A DNA stretch of 64,000 bases from Acanthosepion pharaonis. Taxonomy: Eukaryota > Mollusca > Cephalopoda > Sepiida > Sepiidae. Below, piece by piece: positions 28,841 through 40,387 of the stretch (within the stretch, counting starts at the first letter, position 1; every line of letters begins with the position of its first letter). Below the pieces are notes generated by a model. The model saw nothing but the letters and a program-made list of their open reading frames with translations. It did no database searches and was not told the origin of the DNA. The stretch spans positions 1,442,001 to 1,506,000 of the forward strand of contig CAHIKZ030000580.1 of the NCBI GenBank assembly GCA_903632075.3, read 5' to 3'. The translations under genes and the position numbers were made by a program.

Positions 28841-28841
<1 letters not shown>

Positions 28842-28917
28842 AAATGAGAGAAAGAACAACCTAGTGCCAAAAGACGAAAGCTATTGTGTGGCGATTTCAA
28901 CATGTTTTTGACCTAAT

Positions 28918-28921
<4 letters not shown>

Positions 28922-28988
<67 letters not shown>
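28922..28988 (+). repeat. TA microsatellite
   Basis: Pure TA array. Confidence 0.9.
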
Positions 28989-28990
<2 letters not shown>

Positions 28991-29252
28991 GCTTGTTATC
29001 TCTCCTGTTAGGAATCGATTTGACGGAATAATGTCTAGTCTTTTGATCAAAGCTCCTAGTTATTGCATCCAGGAGATTTTCTGAATTAAATCTGACCATT
29101 CATAAAATATGCTTTTCAGATCGATCTAGCTCAAAGCAAAAAATGTTTCTGCTTGTATCGCATAGACATGTACAAAAGGGCGGTTTCAATTCGTTGCTAA
29201 TCTCAAAGAGTGGTCGATTTCTCGTTCATACTCAAAAGAAGTATATATGCAT

Positions 29253-29260
29253 ACACACAC

Positions 29261-29340
<80 letters not shown>
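29253..29340 (+). repeat. CACATA then TA microsatellite
   Basis: CA/CATA steps into a pure TA array. Confidence 0.9.
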
Positions 29341-30904
29341 TGACTGAAAATCTACATTTAGGAGAGATAGTAATGCGAAGTGTTTTATATTTAAACAACC
29401 ATTAGTGCTGCATCTTGTCATATCAATTTTAGAAGTTTTTCGTTTTTCGTTGAACTTGAGAATTTCTTTGGTTGATTTTGATAGAAGAGACAAAATTAAG
29501 TCGAATAACCTTGTAAAGAACCTAAAATAATCTATTATTTTTAATGTTTTAATCTTTTTAGCCATACTCGAAAATAGTGGCTTTAAAATCAGGGTAAATC
29601 TGAATGCGTTTTGGAACACTCCTAATGTTTCATGTGCACTTCTGTTGATGAATCTATTAGCCTCCTTTTGACTCTATTCGTTTTTGTTATCGTTTCTTTT
29701 CTTCCTCTCTTTTTACTCCGCCTTTTCCACTTGCATCAATAAAATAATATTCATTTGATGATGTCCTCGTCTTTACAGTGACCTCATTCAAACTATTCGT
29801 CCGTTGTTTTAACGGAAATAAATCTTTTTTTACGGCCACTTTTGTAAGTGTTTATCAAATCGGTGATCAGCTGCCCGACCATTTGGTGTCAGCATCATAA
29901 ATGATTTCCAGAACATCTCACTATTCTGTTCTCAGGGGATAGTTTAATGGTTACAATAGCTAACTGAAGTCTATCAGAGTAACGGTTCAATTCAGGCTAC
30001 ACAGTTTGGAAAATTCGTTTCGAAAACTCAGAGGGTGAAAGCTTCACTACAAGAGAATCTGATGCTTTTGTAAAATTACTGAAATCAAAATAGAGTAAAT
30101 GAAAAATTGAAGTGGCTGTTCTACGTTCAGAAGTTGACATCGGTAACTGATGTCGCTTTCTGTATTAAATTCAGCAAATAAATGTACATTGATAAATACA
30201 GGCAAAGATGGACTGCGTGTAAATTTTTTGTTTCATGTTTGCTTGTAGATTCAATAAAATTGTTAAAACAAAAACTCTGAATGTGGAGTGTATTATTAAA
30301 CACGTTAAATAAAGAGTAAGTAATACTTTGATTCAATTTGTCAAAAATCCTTTTGTTATTAATTATAACACGCCCCATTCATCGCACATGATTATTGTTC
30401 ATAAATGCAAATCGATAAATGAATGTAAATGTTATGTGTTATATACTTAAACTTCTCTTGACACAAAGCCACAGACATGAGTAACCAGTAAAAATCGCAC
30501 ACAATCGTAATGGTCAATAAGACTATCTCACTAAACATTACCCCATACCGAAAGACTGATGTTGTACACTTTTGGGGTAGGATCATCGCAATTCATTTCG
30601 AGTTTGGCATTTCGAGCAATCATCAGTAAATGTTCGCCATCATCGACTACCGATAGTCTGTTACCAACTCAGGAAAAAGGCATATTTGTAAAAGAACACA
30701 GCTAATTTCCTTGAGTTAGCTGGTTTGGTTTGCTTTTCAGCGGCTGTGTTTGTAGTGTGTCCGTTTTAACCACACAAACATGCCACGCTTGTAGCAAAGG
30801 ACAGCTAAGAGGGCCGATACAACGTGGAAATTCAGACTGAGATGTGTTCGGGGAGGCGTAGGAGAAAATGTAAGATAGATCAGGGAAAGGAAAGAACAAG
30901 TGAA
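29341..30904. other. Non-coding DNA, nothing firmly recognised
   Basis: A minus-strand frame at 29345-29619 has unremarkable sequence. GC content rises slightly at 30540-30860. No supported gene. Confidence 0.4.
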
Positions 30905-30905
30905 G

Positions 30906-30967
<62 letters not shown>
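30905..30967 (+). repeat. GATA microsatellite
   Basis: Fifteen GATA units. Confidence 0.9.
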
Positions 30968-31711
30968 TGAACAGAAAGAACTATAGACAGAGACAAAGGT
31001 AGACATTATGCAGTTTCAGTCATGATAACTGATGGAACTAAATTGAAGAAAAAGATGTTCTGAAATACTTTCATTTTTCTTGATTTATAATTAAATTTTT
31101 GTAAGATGAACCTGATTATTGCTACATTCATTAAGCTTATCCTGGTAAAAGGTTGCAAGATCGGAGCAGCCCTTGAAAAGTAAATGATTCCACTAGTGAA
31201 TTAAATACTGTTAAGTTCATAATGAACAATAGACTTGGACTGATCTACATTGCTACATGCCTTTGCTATTGATTTATACTTGTCTTCGCAAATGTACATC
31301 AGTGAAGAGAAATAAAAGCAGAAGAAAATAAAATTGTTAATGTAAAAGACATGCGGAATGGAATCGGGAGTGAAATAAAATGTAAATAACTGTAATTTGG
31401 AAGTGGCGGTCGGCCATGTTATATCGAAACTTCCCCCCATTTTCGTCTTTCCTTTACTCTTCATTCAATTCAAGTTTTTCACTTCCTTTGCAAAAGTCTT
31501 CATTGACTTCATATACTTTCATTCATATCAATATATTCGTTTCTTTTCTCTTCAATTTTCTTTTTCTTAACTTTCCAATATAAAACAAGAACCATTCTCG
31601 TTTTATGTTTTCTAGATATATTTAAAATTACAAAAAACTCACGCATAAATATTCAATATACAAAGGGAAACTGACTTAGCCATCATTAATACATGCAAAT
31701 ACACAAACACA

Positions 31712-31756
31712 GATATATATATATAGAGAGAGAGAGAAAGAGAGAGAGCAGTAGCA

Positions 31757-31849
<93 letters not shown>

Positions 31850-31850
31850 T
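31712..31850 (+). repeat. TA, GA, TC and TA compound array
   Basis: TA then GA arrays, a 14-bp spacer (AGTAGCATCTT), then TC and TA arrays: a large inverted repeat built of microsatellites. Confidence 0.85.
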
Positions 31851-33180
31851 AGTAGAGCCTGGCGTTGCCGGGGATATAACAGTAAGAGATAGATCAAGTA
31901 TCGACTATCATAAAGACTGAAAAATAAAATTGACAAAGATTATTGTTTAAGGTTGACGGACACGCATGTCTGAATTATTTTTTTATTTTTTACGAATTTG
32001 TCAAACCCAAACTCAAACAAAAACATTGTTTTCAATCGTTATGAGTCACTCGATTGAATAGAATAATTTTATAAACAATTGTCTTGTAAATGGAATTTTT
32101 AAAGTATTCTGAATGTAAAAATAAAGAAAAAAGTGTGCAAGACAATAAGAAACACTACATGCCAAAAAAAAGTGAAGTTTTGTTGAAATCGGTTGAAAAA
32201 TGTAGGTAGCCTTTCTGTAATCTTTTAGTTTTACAATTTATGATTTTTACTCATTGAATACAGTAAAAAAAATGCATATTTTGCTTGTGGTGATTCATAA
32301 TTAGAATTCTGATTTGAATATATTTTCCACTCGTTGTTTCTAATACAAAAAATATTAACTTTATTTGGGTTTATTAATTATGATCTAACAAATCTTATTC
32401 ATTTAGTAGCCTTTCTGTAATAATAATCTTTTACAATTTACGATTTTTACTTATTGAATACAGTAAAAAAAATTGGACACCATGTGTATTTAAAGTAGTT
32501 TCCCGTTCCGGTTATTATTTTTAGTTAGGACTTGTGTATGCTTAGATTTCATTATCTTTCCCTAAAGATAAAGAATTTATCCGATGTTTGTATTCGTACA
32601 ATCAGTAGAGATCGTTAGATTATTATTTAAGGTTGACGGACCCGCATGTCTTAATTAGTTTTTTTATTTTTTATTTGTTATGAATTGGTCAAACCCAAAC
32701 TCAAACAAAAACAATGTTTTCAATCGTTATGAGTCTCCCAATTGAATAGAATTTTATTATAAATAATTGTCTTGTAAATGGAATTTTTAAGGCATTCTGA
32801 ATGTTAAAAATAAAGAAAAAAGTGTGCAAGAGAATAAGAAACACTACCTGCCAAAAAAAATAAAAAGTAAAGTTTTGTTTTATCGGCTGAAAAATATAGG
32901 AAATCCGCTCCCATATTTAAAGGAACCCACACACACAAACAACCCGATGTGAGTTGTCCCCTTCCATTTTCACGATGTCTCTTAATCGTGTTTTTCAAAT
33001 TGATTTTGTGCAAAAACAATTATATTTTTCCAATTTTTGGCGCTGTTAGAACCACCACAAGGTAATTTTATGTAGTCCTGTGAAGTTTTTTTGAAATCGG
33101 TTGAAAAATGTAGGAAATCCGATCCAATATATAAACGTTACAGACACACACACACACACACACAATCTGCGTTTTTAATA
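31848..33180 (+). repeat. Nested direct repeats, interspersed element cluster
   Basis: Block A (31938-32215: TTAAGGTTGACGGAC, GTCAAACCCAAACTCAAACA, TCAATCGTTATGAGTC, TTGTCTTGTAAATGGAATTT) recurs at 32620-32910. Block C (32206-32280: GTAGCCTTTCTGTAAT, TTACTCATTGAATACAGTAA) recurs at 32406-32475. A third copy of the TTGAAATCGGTTGAAAAATG segment of A lies at 33090. Order A-C-x-C'-y-A'. The cluster opens with GAGCCTGGCGTTGCCGGG after a TA array and closes in a CA array. No coding potential. Confidence 0.65.
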
Positions 33181-33186
33181 AGTAAG

Positions 33187-33240
<54 letters not shown>
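33187..33240 (+). repeat. TA microsatellite
   Basis: TA array with one TTTA break, closing the nested direct-repeat cluster. Confidence 0.85.
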
Positions 33241-33246
<6 letters not shown>

Positions 33247-33300
33247 TATTTAAAATATGTCTCCATCACGACACATAAATTACTGTTTCGAAACCGAAGC

Positions 33301-33370
33301 TTAAACTTAAAATTTAACTTTAAAGATTAAAATTAAAATTTAACTTTAAAGTTTAAACTTAAAATTCGAA
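33301..33370 (+). repeat. Short tandem repeat of an AT-rich 26-mer
   Basis: AAAATTTAACTTTAAAG occurs twice in tandem with AAACTTAAAATT variants on either side. It is also partly self-complementary. Confidence 0.5.
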
Positions 33371-34124
33371 GTTGGGTTCCATTCTCGGGCGATGCTAGGA
33401 TTAACTTACGAAAAAAAATGGATTTATTATTTATTTAAGTTGGTGGTGTTAAGAGAATTCCCATTTTTTTTTTTTTATTAAGGGGATGTTTGCTTATCTT
33501 AGAATGTAGAAAGCAAGTGTATCTTTGTGTGGCAAATTTAAACTCGGTTACAGTTATGTGGGGTTATGATTTCAAGCTGTCAAGTTATTAGTGATTGGTT
33601 TATTTTATCTTATTAAGGTTTACGCTACAATATATTTGAAATTTATTTATTTTCTTTTTAAAACTGCATCGAGATTTTCTTAAGGGGTATTTTATTTATA
33701 GATATGTAAAATAAGCATTTATAAATTATTTATGATCAAATAATAGATATAAATATGTGAATTATTTTTATAATTAATTATTTTAAAAAAGTATATGAGA
33801 CAATGTCTACAGAAAACTGCTATTTCATTCTTTGATTTAATAAATTTTTATTTTTCAGATTCTTAATAATATATAAGTTTTCATGTATGCATGGAGGACA
33901 TCGGTCATCCAAAAATCTACAAATTCATTTTTTTTTTATTAGTTTCCATTTTGCTGTTAGTGTTTTATTTGTTTCTCTTAATTGCCAATAATTTCTGGAT
34001 AGGGATGTTTGGTTACGATACTTGATATTATTGAAGGAAGTCAAATGCTGTTTCCATCTTAATTTAAATTCATTTTTATACATCCTATAGAGATTTTCAC
34101 AACATTAGGATTTTCAATGGATGA

Positions 34125-34125
<1 letters not shown>
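33371..34125. other. AT-rich non-coding DNA
   Basis: Nothing supported. Confidence 0.4.

Positions 34126-34172
<47 letters not shown>
34126..34172 (+). repeat. TA microsatellite
   Basis: Pure TA array. Confidence 0.9.
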
Positions 34173-34175
<3 letters not shown>

Positions 34176-34730
34176 TTCGTTTAAAGAAAAGAACCGAAAT
34201 GTCTGTTTCATTTTTATTATATTTTACAATTTCCGGATAAGGTGTTGAATATTGTGCTCGAAGTTGTAGATAAACTGTCCGAAGTTCATATTCTGTTATT
34301 TTTGTTGAAGTGCTTTCAACTTTCACAATGTCTGTGTGATAGTTAAAAATCCTTTATCTGTATCTGGGTATACCTTGAGAAGCAGGTCGTTTGAAATGGT
34401 CTAGCGTCACGTCATGTGTAACGGCTATTGGGAACGAGGCTGCACAAAAAAATTACAATTTTGTAATTTATTAATTTTATTTAAATTTTTATTTATATTT
34501 TTTCTACTTTTATTTTATTTTATTTATTATTTTTTGTATTATTATAATAAAATATGCGCGCGCATTAATGGATATAATATGCCTTTTAAGATACTCCCCC
34601 CCCCTGTGGCGAATGATATTTTGTGTAATGCGAGTTGTTCATTTTGTATAATAATAGCTTCTAGAGTCTTGAGTCTTTTCTTGCATTGGGTTCTGTAGGG
34701 TATGCCAATAGCCATAATTTTACCACCCCC

Positions 34731-34734
<4 letters not shown>

Positions 34735-34763
<29 letters not shown>
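34735..34763 (+). repeat. Poly-A run
   Basis: Twenty-nine A, which may be the tail of a retroposon ending here on the plus strand. The inserted body upstream was not identified. Confidence 0.6.
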
Positions 34764-34765
<2 letters not shown>

Positions 34766-34979
34766 AGCAGAAACACGTGTTTAATCAACTAGAAAAGTTA
34801 ATGTCCTCACACATACAAAATAGCTCTTATAAAAAAATATAATTTATCGAGCCAAAGTAATCTCTTCTTCGGATATATTATTCTATAAGTAACTTCGCAA
34901 CATTAAATAAACCCTAATTAACAATAATTTCCCTAACCACGTCGTCGACGAAAAAATATAATTAGCCTTAACGAAATTT

Positions 34980-35510
34980 AGAAAAAATGATGACGCAAAC
35001 AAAAATAAACACACTATTAACATATTATAACAAAATGCTTCCCTTAATTATACGCAGGAGGAAAAAGAAATTAAAAACATAATTCAGCGGTACATATCAC
35101 TCAATGACCCTAATAAACAACTAAGATTTGTCATCTACTACAATAAGTTTAACAGATCTAATTTAATTATTACAACATAAATCCCCTTATGTAATAAAAT
35201 AATATTATCTATGAATTCTCATGCCCCCCCTGGAAGATTTGATCTCCAACAATAATAAAAAAAAAAATGAAATTGGGCACATATGCACCAAATTCTCTCG
35301 TAGATTGACCTGTCACACCTTAGTGCAATCTGTGCACACATCGACCAGTACATTATGAACGACCAAAGTACGATTATGAACAGAAGACAAATACTAGTAA
35401 ATAACACCAAAATACTCTGCAGCACTACTGAATATATGCAAAATTCATATTCTTTTTTTGCAATTGTTGATATACTAAAATTCACACCTATGAAATAAAA
35501 TGAATCAATA
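34980..35510 (+). pseudogene. Second Penelope-like element remnant, GIY-YIG endonuclease end
   Basis: Translated fragments match the C-terminal half of Penelope-like polyproteins. First is EIKNIIQRYISLNDPNKQLR followed by FVIYYNKFNRSNLII (35070-35175), the linker before the endonuclease. YEFSCP (about 35210) marks the Cys-containing GIY region, then IGHICTKFSRRLTCH (about 35273-35317), the conserved IG-x-T-x-x-x-x-R-R-L block. NRRQILVNNTKIL with VDILKFTPMK (35360-35490) is the C-terminal end. Stops and frame changes separate them. No RT domain is seen upstream, so the copy is 5' truncated. It differs clearly in sequence from the 40-42 kb copy and so belongs to another subfamily. Confidence 0.7.
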
Positions 35511-36281
35511 ATTTCTTTGATTAACTTCGAAGCTATTTTAACCTAAACAATTCTAGGTAACCTTGCCGGTTTTGAGTATTTACAAATTCGAAACATTCAA
35601 GAAAAATCATTGCTCCGCTCTCTTATACACTTCACACATTTCATATCTTTTTTTCTTTTTCACAGGAAGTTAACTGAAACTTTGCTCATCAGTCCCTGGG
35701 GATATTCGACGCCATATTGGCTTTGTTATTCACACATTTGTGTAATCCCGTTCCCGATTAGATCTTAACTATAACGAGAGAGATTAGCCGACAGCTAATT
35801 ATTGCCGTATGAAGCCCCAGCACAAATAACCATGTGGAGATGGGAGAATATTGCCTGTTCATTCAATTTTATCATCTTTCAGCATTGCGTTTTGCTTTTC
35901 TTTCTCGCTAACCAGACTGGCTGTTTCTTTTCTTCTGTTTTCGGCCATTTATTTTACTCGGCTGAATATAGCATGATCATTTTCATAACAGTCCTTTAAG
36001 ACTTTTTCTAAGCTTTCTACTTTACAGTTTGTTTTTAATTTGTTTTTTTTTTTCTTTTACAAAACCTCCGCCCCTTCTAGCCTATAATTCTCGTTTCGAT
36101 TTTCTCCTTTCTTCAGCTATCGATAATAACATCATCTCTATCCAAATTCTTCTGAATTTCTTTCTTTTTTCCCATATCCGCCTAATTCCCTCAGTCGCTC
36201 GAAATACTTACATTTTTCGTTAATCTCTCTCTCTCTCTCTTTCTCATCACTTTATATTGTCAACTATGTGTATCTTTCATC

Positions 36282-36352
36282 GGATTTGCGGCTGGTTTAA
36301 ACTTGAGCGTTTCGCTTCCGAAACGCTCAAGGTTAAACCAGCCGCAAATCGG
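36282..36352. repeat. Near-perfect hairpin
   Basis: Arms of 32-33 bp with one or two mismatches (GATTTGCGGCTGGTTTAA, then CTTGAGCGTTTCG and mirror) separated by only CTTC. Transcription either way would give a 70-nt hairpin. Function unknown: a MITE end, a replication-slippage product or a small-RNA precursor are all possible. Confidence 0.65.
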
Positions 36353-36399
36353 CAAATTGGGTTCCAATTCTAACCAAGTTTGTTGCATTTACTTTAATT

Positions 36400-37390
36400 G
36401 AGAAAAGTATGAAAGCTCTTAATTTGTCTCTTCTCCAATACCCTATGACACCACGACTGATTTCAAAGGTTGGCTGGCGATCTAAATTATATCTTTAAAG
36501 AAAGAAAAATATTTTTCATGTTAAAACAATGCGATGCCATGAATTTTGTCTGGTTTGTGTCACTTATAGCGTATAGTGTGAGAGGTGAAATTGTAAGCTT
36601 GGGTGGGATTGGTCGTTAGGTACAGTCTTAGGTCTGTTCAACTTAAATTTTGCTTTCATTTTATAAAGGAGTTGTTCGTTTACAGGTCATGTTTGTTTGT
36701 TTTTTTTTTGTTTGTTTTTTTTGTTTTTGTTTTTTCAGGGATATACTGCACTTTCAGATAGAGGTAACGATGACACTTGTGATAATTAGCTCAAATGAGG
36801 GTTAGATTTCGGAACACGGAAAATGTTCCACTGAAGTGAGCAATGCAAAACCACAATTTTGATTGTCTCGACTGGGATGGAGTTTCTCGTCTTCCCCTCC
36901 GATACTCACAACAGAAGGACATTGTTTTCACTGGGTTCTTGGGGGCTTTCCTTTCTCCCCTTCAAGGCGTACAACAAAAGATCAAGCATTATTATGAGCT
37001 GGTCAAACAGAGCAGTGCAATTGGAATTTGCACCCCCATAAAAGCAGTTGCCGAAAGAGCAAAAATAAGATCAAACTGGTCTAGCAGATCAATACTCTCC
37101 CTCAACTGGTGCCCCAATCAGCTAAAAACTGTTCACTGTGCTGCTTTTTGAATTCCCTCGATCAGTTGCCTTCATTTAAAAATTGGAATGACTCTGGGCT
37201 GTTTAGCCATAACTTCAATCGCCAGTCAACCTCTTCCTCCCAGCTTAAGAATTCCTTATACGGCGAAACTTCTTCAAATCCCTTTTGTTTATGAATTCAT
37301 GATCTTAATCAATCATAGTACCATAAATAAAAGTTGTTATTTTTACACTTGTTAATGAGTTATTAAAGTTAATTAAGTCTACAACGACAC
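36400..37390. other. Non-coding DNA with one unexplained frame
   Basis: A 102-codon plus frame (36843-37151) and a second overlapping frame show no known motif. A T/G tract lies at 36690-36737. Confidence 0.35.
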
Positions 37391-37651
37391 CGGTGACTTT
37401 AGTCTTTCACAAACATATCCAGGACAGAGAGGAGTCAAACTTGATCTTCGATAGTTCTTCACCGATATTACTGCGTATACTGAAACACATGTGGGGCGCA
37501 GGATTTATGCCGAAGACAGACCAACTGACACGGAGCAAAATACGAGTGGCATTCAGCGAATTACGCAGCAACAGGGCCATAATTGGTACATTAGTGACCT
37601 AGAATACAACCCCTGGATCTCATCCACAAGCCCTCAAGCTATGGCAGGGTT

Positions 37652-37728
37652 AATTAGATTCTCTTACCTTGAGGTGGCAAACAGTCCAAGAAGAAAAGCG
37701 CTGGATTCAAAATCAGCCTGAAGAGGGT
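37652..37728 (+). repeat. Interspersed repeat R, copy 2
   Basis: CTCTTACCTTGAGGTGGC, AAGAAGAAAAGCGC and ATTCAAAATCAGCCTGAAGA align with 15125-15206. The sequence to its left (37390-37650) is not recognised. Confidence 0.5.
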
Positions 37729-37799
37729 ATCTTGTCAAAGTCAATGATGTATCTTTCATCTAATGAATATAATCACTGTCATTGTTTCAAGAAAGGCAA

Positions 37800-38110
37800 C
37801 AATTAAACGAGAGCAAGAGAGTTCGATTGATTTATTTTATTTAGTAAATGGGTTAAAATGAAAAATAAAAGAATGTTGATGCAAAAAAGAAGTAAAATCA
37901 CACAAAAAAATGAGAAAAAAGACTCAAAAATAGATTCACAAAACAACAATAAAACTATTCTAAAACAGAAGAATAATCGGCGAGAAGTAAAAAGAAAGCA
38001 AACTGACAACCAGACAAACTAGCCGATCAGAAGAAAGAAAAGAGAAAAAGAAAGAAGGAAAACAAAACGATTACACCGGAAACGATTTTTTGGAAGGCGC
38101 ATAAAATGGC
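37800..38110 (+). repeat. Purine-rich strand
   Basis: A/G-rich plus strand with AAAGAAAG words; minus frames here are compositional. Confidence 0.5.
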
Positions 38111-38890
38111 GGTTAAAGATAAGGATCTCTCTACACTTCTCTACAAAGAACAACATGGGAAAAATGCAGCCGGTTCGTCGTTACCGCAAAATAATGATTG
38201 CTCCCTTGAGACCCAAAAGCAAACACTGGAACTAAAAAAATGGAAAGCATGACAAATAGTGTCTTTCTTCGTTTGAATGTTTATTAATATTCAGCTCTTT
38301 TCTAGGAAGCTAAAATCAGTATTTTTTCAATTTCTTTCCCCTTCGCTGGATTCCTGGCTTAAAACCAAAGTTTATTTTTAATTCATATGTATAGCTCTTA
38401 GAGAACTAGTATAAAACAGTTAAACATCTGAGATCTTAAACATTCTATAGTCACTAGCCTGCAGTGACTTTTCTGAATGAGATTTTTGGAAATGGATAAA
38501 AAACTTATTGCACATATAACTTACATTAAATATGTAAGACCTACAATCTTCCGGTGAAATAAATCGCAAAAATCTGGTCATCCTATAAATATTCTTCATA
38601 AGAATAATGCATAGTTCCATGTACAAAGATCATATCTGAAAAGATTGAAGACAACGATTGGGGGAACATTTCACACTCCCTTATTCTTTAGATTTTGTTG
38701 TCTGGTTTTTACTGTTCTAGAATTAACATAACTTTTTTGATAGACTGATTCTTAGTACATATGACGATGTGGAAATTAACGCTTCTCCATTGTTTTTCTT
38801 CAAAGCAAGAGACTTTTACAAAAGTGATATTTTTTACCTTTGTGAAAATCATAGCATATATATCCATGAATCCTGTTATTATGCGATGAC

Positions 38891-38895
38891 CTGAT
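38891..38895. repeat. Target-site duplication, left copy (CTGAT)
   Basis: CTGAT directly before the TG end of the solo LTR; it matches 39321-39325 exactly. Confidence 0.7.
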
Positions 38896-39006
38896 TGTTA
38901 TGGGGTCCACCCCTTTTTCATATAAGTGGACTCTACCAGTGTCCCTGGACTGCTGCTGTTAAATACCCAGAGTTAGACAGTCAGTGAGAGTAGTCGTATG
39001 AGTGTC

Positions 39007-39041
<35 letters not shown>

Positions 39042-39320
39042 GAGAGTGAGAGAGAGAGAAAGAGAAATAAATAAAAAAATAATATAAGAACGGAGATAGT
39101 GTGAGGTAACCGCTTGTAGAAGTCAGTTACAAGCACGTAGACTCTAAGGAAGTCCTACATCGAGACTGTATATATCTATCTGTATTTGCTACTAACCGCA
39201 TTACTGGACTTACTAACAGTATTACTCTTTGTATGATTGTGTAAATACATTTTATTTCTTATATTTAATTATTGCGTTTGTTCTTCATTGGAGACCGAAT
39301 TCATCTCGGAATCCACAACA
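38896..39320. mobile_element. Solo LTR of an LTR retrotransposon
   Basis: A 425-bp block starts TGTTATGGGG and ends ATCCACAACA, imperfect inverted ends of the TG...CA type. It is flanked on both sides by the same five bases, CTGAT (38891-38895 and 39321-39325), the target-site duplication of integrase-mediated insertion. No gag-pol lies next to it, so the internal part was probably lost by LTR-LTR recombination. Inside are a GA array (39007-39066), an AATAAATAAA stretch and a TAATATAAG box. Superfamily (Gypsy, Copia or BEL) cannot be told. Confidence 0.75.
39007..39066 (+). repeat. GA microsatellite inside the solo LTR
   Basis: GA array with GGGA and GTGA interruptions. Confidence 0.9.
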
Positions 39321-39325
39321 CTGAT
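39321..39325. repeat. Target-site duplication, right copy (CTGAT)
   Basis: CTGAT directly after the CA end of the solo LTR; it matches 38891-38895 exactly. Confidence 0.7.
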
Positions 39326-39654
39326 ATTACATCATTCTCGTATTTATAAGAATATTCTATTTATATACGATAGCTGCCATCTCGTTGCAGATTGTGACCA
39401 CTGTAAGATATCACTGCAAGACAGTTTCGACTTGCGATATCAAGCAATACCTGCAATGCATTAAATTCTAAAATTGGAGAAATACATCGCGCTGGATCTA
39501 TCCCACTCACAGCAAGAACAGCATGTTCCCCAAAATAAGAAGAACCAGGTGTAGCCAGTCAGTTATGTGACATACATGATACACGTTTAGACGATCATGT
39601 ATCTTTCGATGCATGACTTACAAGGCAGATTTTTCCTGCTGTAAGTTGCCATTT

Positions 39655-39850
39655 TTTTCTGCGGTAGACCAGTTGCCATCCAAGGCTATAGAACCTGGTA
39701 TGTCCTGCTATTTGCCCATAGCTGGTGGAGAAGAAGAGGATTCATACCTTTCCCAAGGCTATTAGCACGTAAGTGAAGGTAATAGATTCGACTGGAATTC
39801 GAACTCGGCTCTCCTTAATCGGAGACACTGTCCATTACTCCACCGTGTAC
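39655..39850 (-). mobile_element. tRNA-derived SINE, family S1 copy 2
   Basis: Body string AGACCAGTTGCCATCCAAGG and ATTCATACCTTTCCCAAGGC align with copies at 15.5 and 57.7 kb. On the minus strand a B box CGAGTTCGAATTCC and an A-box-like TGGAGTAATGG lie near 39790-39845, the tRNA-related head. Confidence 0.65.
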
Positions 39851-40132
39851 AAGCTGCAAGTTTTTCCTAGTTGGTTATCATATCAAAGGATAAGAGGTCC
39901 AGCAGTGTCGGTGGGCTTATCACGAGCAGGGACACCAACCCAGATATTTCTCTACCCCCGCGTCTGTGCTAAATGTCATGAATAATTGACAGGTTTTTAA
40001 ATCTGATGGACAAAGCCGTTATCAGAAAAGACTGGCGGGGAAATGGTTTCGTCGGTGATAACCCAACCATGCAGCATGTAGTACTAGGTTACAATATTAC
40101 CAGTAGCACTAAGCATAGGGTGAACTGTCTTC

Positions 40133-40257
<125 letters not shown>

Positions 40258-40387
40258 TGATCATTATCCCTGTAGTGGGACAATGATCACACCTTCCATA
40301 CTTGAAAGAGAAGGACACTACATTCACCGCACATTTGAAATAGTAGTAGCAAAAGATATAAAGGAAACAATAGCACCTTAGCTGCCA

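Noticed and set aside
36843..37151. 102-codon plus frame
   Set aside because: No recognisable domain, splice context or repeat match; left unannotated as a gene.
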